From NCBI GenBank assembly GCA_002421905.1, contig DISK01000010.1, positions 192,116-256,115 of the forward strand: 64,000 nt of DNA, written 5' to 3'. The translations under genes were made by a program, and so were the position numbers. The stretch comes from Micavibrio sp. UBA6212. Lineage in GTDB: Bacteria > Pseudomonadota > Alphaproteobacteria > Micavibrionales > Micavibrionaceae. Shown here one piece after another: positions 54,957 through 64,000 of this stretch (its first letter is position 1; every line of letters starts with the position of its first letter). Below the pieces are notes generated by a model that was given only the letters and a program-made list of their open reading frames with translations, did not search any database and was not told where the DNA came from.

Positions 54957-55577
54957 TTAACTTTTTTGACGCTCAAGAATGTGGGGTTTCTTTTTATCGT
55001 CAGAATATTTCAAAACCTCATCCCACAAATCATTCGGAGATAATTTATTATCAAAGATAAACGACAAGTAAGGAGCCACTTTCCAGCCACCAGATTCCTT
55101 TTCAGTTTCAAACTGCAAGAATCCCCATCCTGTATATCCGACAAAAACACGGTAACGTTCCGGATTTTTTTCGACTTGCTGCAAAATATCAGGATTTTCT
55201 TTAACAATCTCATCAAATTTGAGAACGATTGGGATGTCCCATTCCTCCGGTATCAGATCAAGAATAAAAACACGGTCTTTATCCTCGACAGGTCCTCCCC
55301 AATAAACAGGAAAATGTCGCCCTCTCAAATAGGCAGGAATATTTTCAATATCCTTATATCCACGATTAACCACCAAGGCCTTAGCCGAATACCATTGGTG
55401 ATCAAACATATATAATACCGTCTTTGAAAAATTCTGATCGCTCATCTCAGGATCAGCAATAACAATTCGACCCTGCACTCCGTGATAAAACCCAAGAACC
55501 GTCGGCAATAGAATAAAAAAAGCAGCCAGAACCATCTGCCAGTTCAGGGCTGCTTTCAAATTTTTAACAACGGACAT
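54957..55577 (-). CDS. YqgE/AlgH-family protein with an N-terminal membrane anchor
   Basis: 206 residues from ATG 55577, 13 bases after eno. After SVVKNLKAALN comes a hydrophobic helix (WQMVLAAFFILLPTVLGFYH, about 14-33), then the YqgE domain: IVIADPEMSDQNFSKTVLYMFDH, ALVVNRGYK, GGPVEDKDRVFIL and VFVGYTGWGFLQFETEK. Typical YqgE is soluble and starts directly at the domain; here it is anchored, probably with the domain outside the cytoplasm. Function of the family is unresolved. Confidence 0.88.
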   Translation of the reverse strand: MSVVKNLKAALNWQMVLAAFFILLPTVLGFYHGVQGRIVIADPEMSDQNFSKTVLYMFDHQWYSAKALVVNRGYKDIENIPAYLRGRHFPVYWGGPVEDKDRVFILDLIPEEWDIPIVLKFDEIVKENPDILQQVEKNPERYRVFVGYTGWGFLQFETEKESGGWKVAPYLSFIFDNKLSPNDLWDEVLKYSDDKKKPHILERQKS

Positions 55578-55590
55578 CGTCCGAACGCCT

Positions 55591-57778
<2,188 letters not shown>

Positions 57779-57818
57779 CTATATGTAGCGCATGAACTGG
57801 AACCTATCAAGAGGATAA

Positions 57819-58088
57819 CTAACGGGTGCTATAAGCAGGATAAACAAGTTGTTGTACCCCTTCTTTTCCCTTAACTTTTTCAGGGGTAGCAGTATGGCTT
57901 GCCGCTTTAGCCTCATTGGTAAAATAAGAAGCCAACTGCCCACGCACTTGCTTAATCTCCTCCTTAAACCCGAAATGAGCTGTCAAAGCAATCACTACGG
58001 CTGCAGTCAGGGGCCAGACACTTTGTCCTCCTCGTGTATAATTCGAAACCTTTTCTTCGTTCGGATGTACTTCATAATCGCCTTCCAT
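57819..58088 (-). CDS. Small membrane protein between pyrG and kdsA
   Basis: 89 residues, ATG 58088 after GGGAGA. One hydrophobic segment (SVWPLTAAVVIALTAHFGF, about 23-41) and a charged soluble tail. No family recognised. It is co-directional with pyrG (127 bases) and kdsA (43 bases). Function unknown. Confidence 0.7.
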   Translation of the reverse strand: MEGDYEVHPNEEKVSNYTRGGQSVWPLTAAVVIALTAHFGFKEEIKQVRGQLASYFTNEAKAASHTATPEKVKGKEGVQQLVYPAYSTR

Positions 58089-58215
58089 GGCCGTCTCCCT
58101 TGTTTTGTTTTATCTTGTTTTGACATGTTTAGCTTAAACAGAACATATCATCAAAAATGAAAATCGGAGCCGTTTTATCATACGGCCCCGCAAAAATCAA
58201 GTTTATGGAAAGAGG

Positions 58216-60247
<2,032 letters not shown>

Positions 60248-60290
60248 TCAGAACTCTTCTTTTCTTTGTATATTAGTTTTCAAACGTCTT

Positions 60291-61034
60291 TTATTTCGCC
60301 GCCGCGATAATTGCAAGGAATTGATCGGCCTTGAGGCTTGCTCCGCCCACCAAAGCACCATCTACATTCTTGATCGCAAGAAGTTCGGCAGCATTTTCGG
60401 GTTTAACAGAACCGCCGTACAAAATACGGATTGAATCCGGATTGTCCAGCTTTTCCTGCAAATAGTTACGAATAACCCCATGCATATTTGCCACATCTTC
60501 AGCAGTTGCGCTCTTTCCGGTTCCAATCGCCCAGACTGGTTCATAGGCAATAACTATGTTTTTACCGTTGGCTTTCGGGGGAATGGACTCTATAAGTTGC
60601 AATATGACAACTGAATTCTCCAGCCCCTGTTCGCGCTCGGCTTCAGTCTCCCCGACACAAATAATAGTGGTCAAACCAACCGCATGGGCATATTCGGCCT
60701 TTTTGGCAATAACATTATTTCCTTCGCAATGATGTTGGCGACGCTCAGAATGCCCCAATATGACATAATCACACCCAGAATCTTTCAACATTTTTGCGGA
60801 AACTTCTCCGGTATAGGCCCCTGACTCCCCGTGATAGGAGCAATCTTGCCCCCCCACACCAAAATGCGCCGGCAAATTTTCCGCGCGTACAACAGGAATA
60901 TAGACGTCTGGCGGACAAAGGCACACATCCACACCGTCTTGCCCTTTTGTTCCTTCGATCAAAGCACTAACAAGTGCTTTGGCCTCAGCAACACTTCCAT
61001 TCATCTTCCAGTTTCCAGCAATCAGTTTTTTCAT
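60291..61034 (-). CDS. tpiA: Triose-phosphate isomerase
   Basis: 247 residues. KLIAGNWKMNG (substrate Lys), GHSERR (His), AYEPVWAIGTGKSA (catalytic Glu and loop 6) and YGGSVKPENA are all present. It interconverts DHAP and G3P. First gene of the tpiA-secG-pyrG block, divergent from the PpiD-like gene by 113 bases. Confidence 0.98.
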   Translation of the reverse strand: MKKLIAGNWKMNGSVAEAKALVSALIEGTKGQDGVDVCLCPPDVYIPVVRAENLPAHFGVGGQDCSYHGESGAYTGEVSAKMLKDSGCDYVILGHSERRQHHCEGNNVIAKKAEYAHAVGLTTIICVGETEAEREQGLENSVVILQLIESIPPKANGKNIVIAYEPVWAIGTGKSATAEDVANMHGVIRNYLQEKLDNPDSIRILYGGSVKPENAAELLAIKNVDGALVGGASLKADQFLAIIAAAK

Positions 61035-61147
61035 GGCAGTCCTCTTTCAAACTTGTTTCCTTCATATCCCAAGAAGGCTTGGCATGTCCAGACGAGATGT
61101 TTATAGTGTCCCGATTCAAGTCTTAATATTTCAAGGAATTTAACGCC

Positions 61148-63046
61148 ATGATCCTTCGTTCAATGCGTAACGGTTTTTTCTCTGCCTTCTTTCTCGGCCT
61201 GTTGGTGATTGGCGGGTTTAGTCTGGTTCTAACAGACTGGAACGGCATGTTCCGTGGTGGCGGAAACACAAAGACAGACGTCGCAACAGTGGATGGGGAT
61301 CCGATCAAAATCAGTGAATTCAACAACATTGCAGAACGAATCCTCAGAAACCAGAGCATTGAACTGAATAAAGCCTATGAAATGGGGGCCATTGACAATA
61401 TTCTTCAAAGTGAAATTCTCGCACGCATTCTGACTCTCGCGGCCAAAGACTTTGGCATTCAGGTTGAAGACAAGATTGTTGCCAAACAAGTCCAATCTCT
61501 GGTTTCCCCTCTGATTACCGAACAAACCAATGCAAAACAGGCCTTGCAACAATTCCTGCAAATGCAGGGTTTGACTGAAAAAACCTTGGTTACAATGTTG
61601 CGCGGAGAAATCGAAACAGAATTATTAAAAACAACGATCGCCTCTGCCAACTATGTCCCTCAAGCTCTGGAGCAAGATATCACGGCCTTCAAAGGCACAA
61701 CACGGAACCTGCAATTTGTCGAATTGAAAAACAGCGACATCAAACTGGATAAAGACGCTGACGACAAAATGCTGGAAGATTATTATGAGGGCATCAAGAC
61801 CCAATATATGATTCCCGAAAAACGGAATGTCACCATTGCCATTCTCGATGTCTCTTCGATTTTGAAAAACACAAAACTCTCCGATGAAGAAATCAAAGAT
61901 TTTTATGATGCCCATCAAGAAGATTTCCAAGTTGAAGAAAAACGCATATTAGATCAAGCCATCATCCCAAACGAAGCTGATGCGCAAACCATACTGGAAC
62001 AAGCGCAAAAATCAGGTGACCTTGAAGCTGCCGTAAAAGATGTGACCGGAAATGTTAAAGCCTTTGCCCGCGACATCTCTTTTGCACAAAAAGATCTTGA
62101 TGGTGAGATGGCCACACAAATCTTTGAGGCAAAGAAAGGCGCTATTATAGGGCCTTTGAAATCTGCCTTGGGATATCACGTCATTAAGATCGCAGACATT
62201 ACGCCAGAGCACATCAAACCTCTGGCTGAACTGAAAGACCAGATTTCACAACAACTCACCGAAGAAAAATCCGGCGATGAAATCTATAAACTTACCAGTG
62301 AATTCGAAGACCGCCTTGCTGCCGGTGAAGATTACGCTGCGCTCAAGGGCGAATATAATCTTCAAATTATCCCCGTTGAAAATCTAAAATCCTCTGACAA
62401 AGATTTTCAGACCGACGCAAAGCTGGATGAAAACCAAAAAGCCAATATTATCAATAAGACGTTCCAGATGAATGAAGGTGAACCAAGCTCACTTCTTGAT
62501 CTGACCGCGACCAGCTTCTATTCGACCAAGGTCGATCGCGTGACGCCAGCCACCCCCAAACCATTTGATCAGGTTAAATCCCTGATTGCCAAACGCTGGA
62601 AAGAAGAAAATCAGGCCCGTCAGAATTTAATCAAGGCACAAGATCTGACCGAGGCATTAAATGCAGGCACCACAACTTTGGAAAAATCAGGCTATAAAAT
62701 TCAGACGATCAACGCTCTGTCCAGAGACGCTCTTCAGAAGAAAGCCGAACTTCCCGCTTCGATCAAAGATGTACGGATCATCGGCAGATTTATGGATGCC
62801 AAAGAGGGAAAATACATAATGTCTATCCCGATGGATGCCAATTCAATTCTGGTCGGGGCTACATCCAATACAAAACTTGGAAAATCCGATGCCGGACTGC
62901 AGGAACAACAGGCGAAGTCACTAAAATCTGATCTTTCAACGGCTAATTTGATGTTGTTTATCTCGAATCTTGAGAAAAAATATCCTGTTGAAATCAACAA
63001 TGACCTCCTTCAAAGAGTATATGGTAAAACGCAAGATCAGGAATAA
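61148..63046 (+). CDS. PpiD/SurA-like periplasmic peptidyl-prolyl isomerase
   Basis: 632 residues. A short N-terminus with one membrane helix (about 9-30), SurA-like N-terminal chaperone region (VDGDPIKISEFN..., about 45-190), parvulin-like rotamase region (about 250-355, ALGYHVIKIADI), and a long helical C-terminus. It resembles PpiD, the inner-membrane chaperone at the Sec exit; classic parvulin residues are partly degenerate. It is divergent from tpiA, a common alphaproteobacterial pair. Confidence 0.9.
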   Translation: MILRSMRNGFFSAFFLGLLVIGGFSLVLTDWNGMFRGGGNTKTDVATVDGDPIKISEFNNIAERILRNQSIELNKAYEMGAIDNILQSEILARILTLAAKDFGIQVEDKIVAKQVQSLVSPLITEQTNAKQALQQFLQMQGLTEKTLVTMLRGEIETELLKTTIASANYVPQALEQDITAFKGTTRNLQFVELKNSDIKLDKDADDKMLEDYYEGIKTQYMIPEKRNVTIAILDVSSILKNTKLSDEEIKDFYDAHQEDFQVEEKRILDQAIIPNEADAQTILEQAQKSGDLEAAVKDVTGNVKAFARDISFAQKDLDGEMATQIFEAKKGAIIGPLKSALGYHVIKIADITPEHIKPLAELKDQISQQLTEEKSGDEIYKLTSEFEDRLAAGEDYAALKGEYNLQIIPVENLKSSDKDFQTDAKLDENQKANIINKTFQMNEGEPSSLLDLTATSFYSTKVDRVTPATPKPFDQVKSLIAKRWKEENQARQNLIKAQDLTEALNAGTTTLEKSGYKIQTINALSRDALQKKAELPASIKDVRIIGRFMDAKEGKYIMSIPMDANSILVGATSNTKLGKSDAGLQEQQAKSLKSDLSTANLMLFISNLEKKYPVEINNDLLQRVYGKTQDQE

Positions 63047-63070
63047 CCGGAAAACATGAGGAAGACCGAC

Positions 63071-63099
63071 TGGTCAAAGTTCTCTGATAAGACTATATT
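63071..63099 (+). promoter_or_regulatory. Weak candidate promoter of gltA
   Basis: TGGTCA (63071-63076), 17 bases, TATATT (63094-63099), about 70 bases before the gltA ATG. Both boxes are imperfect. Confidence 0.3.
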
Positions 63100-63172
63100 T
63101 TTAACTGGAGCTTAACCAAGTCAGGTTATGGTTCATCAATTAGTCATTCCGAACTTCAACTGGGGATATTCC

Positions 63173-64000
63173 ATGTCAGACAATAACGATACTACAAACC
63201 CAAAGACCTTCACACTCACCAATAACCAGACCGGTGATAAATGGGACTTTCCTGTTGTCGAAGGAACATTAGGGCCTGAGACAATCGACATCCGCTCCCT
63301 TTATGAAGATACAGGTGTTTTCACCCTCGATCCAAGCTTCACATCGACCGCCAGCTGTAAATCCCGCATTACCTTTATTGATGGGGATAAGGGTATTCTG
63401 TTGCACCGTGGATACAATATCAAAGATCTGGCAGAGAAAAGTAACTTTATGGAAGTGGCGTTCCTCCTTTTATACGGAGATTTGCCAAACCGTGAACAAT
63501 TTGAAGATTTCCGCAAAAACATCACCTACCACACCATGGTACATGAACAGCTGCAATTCTTCTTCCGTGGATTCCGTCGCGATGCCCACCCTATGGCCGT
63601 TATGTGCGGTGTTGTTGGTGCTCTGGCTTCGTTCTATCACGACTCTCTGGATATTTCAGACCCTAGACAACGTGAAATTTCGGCTCACCGCCTGATTGCC
63701 AAACTACCAACTCTGGCGGCGATGGCTTTCAAATATTCGATCGGACAACCTTTCGTCTATCCACGCAATGACCTCAGCTTTGCCGAGAACTTCCTGCATA
63801 TGTGTTTTGCTGTTCCGGCAGAACCCTACAAGGTTTCTCCAATTCTGGCCGATGCCATGGATAAAATTCTAATTTTGCACGCCGACCACGAACAAAACGC
63901 ATCCACGTCAACTGTTCGTCTGGCCGGATCATCACAAGCCAACCCATTCGCCTGCATTGCCGCTGGTATAGCATCCCTCTGGGGCCCTGCTCATGGCGGC
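63173..64000 (+). CDS. gltA: Citrate synthase (3' end off window)
   Basis: 276 codons are visible, starting [17 protein letters not shown] and continuing through [36 protein letters not shown] and [15 protein letters not shown], the hexameric type II citrate synthase pattern. It joins acetyl-CoA from the PDH complex to oxaloacetate. GGGGA lies before the ATG. The frame is open at 64000, just after WGPAHGG, before the last catalytic Asp. Confidence 0.97.
   Translation, partial: MSDNNDTTNPKTFTLTNNQTGDKWDFPVVEGTLGPETIDIRSLYEDTGVFTLDPSFTSTASCKSRITFIDGDKGILLHRGYNIKDLAEKSNFMEVAFLLLYGDLPNREQFEDFRKNITYHTMVHEQLQFFFRGFRRDAHPMAVMCGVVGALASFYHDSLDISDPRQREISAHRLIAKLPTLAAMAFKYSIGQPFVYPRNDLSFAENFLHMCFAVPAEPYKVSPILADAMDKILILHADHEQNASTSTVRLAGSSQANPFACIAAGIASLWGPAHGG

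Overview
The window is a dense stretch of a moderately AT-rich (by eye a little under 50% GC) alphaproteobacterial chromosome. Evidence for the class: NtrY/NtrX next to hfq-hflX, fused IspDF, aerobic cobaltochelatase-type CobS/CobT beside a BolA and J-domain gene, an E1-beta subunit carrying its own lipoyl domain, fdxA followed by a CarD-family gene, a RHH_4 ribbon-helix-helix protein, and xerD-accA near aroK-aroB-CorC. No rRNA, tRNA, CRISPR array, prophage or transposase was seen. Genus cannot be fixed from the sequence alone.

Layout. 1-1345: 5' part of a sensor kinase (- strand). 1373-4092: strong promoter, rplU, rpmA, terminator, obgE, short proB. 4251-8106: alpha/beta hydrolase meeting a CorC-like protein and fused aroKB. 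8218-12104: small membrane peptide, exported acidic protein, 500-bp intergenic, xerD, accA. 12153-17140: RHH protein, BolA, J-domain protein, cobS, an inverted orphan gene with its own promoter, cobT. 17189-22771: hisS, exported protein, sufE, clpX, SulP transporter. 23023-29024: DHH phosphoesterase, photolyase, a repeat-flanked single-gene insertion, LD-carboxypeptidase, fdxA, a CarD protein with a histone-H1-like tail, cspA. 29118-33718: two low-complexity orphan proteins, M17 aminopeptidase, hflX, hfq. 33817-41549: HAD phosphatase, ntrX, ntrY, then divergent ispDF, pgpA, pncC, glycosyltransferase. 41533-45083: SIMPL protein, COQ10-like protein, RSH-like HD protein, lipA. 45132-48447: four unfamiliar genes. 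48458-54330: pyruvate dehydrogenase operon with two unknown small genes inside. 54506-61034: ftsB, yqgE, eno, kdsA, small membrane protein, pyrG, secG, tpiA. 61148-64000: PpiD-like isomerase and the start of citrate synthase.

Functional themes. The - strand block from tpiA to lipA joins lower glycolysis (TpiA, Eno), pyruvate oxidation (E1, E2, E3) and lipoyl synthesis, and citrate synthase lies just beyond. Cell-envelope genes (KdsA, FtsB, SecG, PgpA, LD-carboxypeptidase) are interleaved. Regulation is represented by NtrYX, Hfq, CarD, ClpX and a possible alarmone hydrolase.

Most unusual parts: the CarD protein with a roughly 150-200-residue Lys/Ala/Thr tail; the RSH-like HD protein without a synthetase domain; two paralogous small genes between pdhC and lpd; a tandem paralogous pair of unknown acidic proteins beside a membrane-anchored protein that resembles polymorphic-toxin C-termini; and a 476-bp insertion that repeats the last 17 codons of the photolyase gene.
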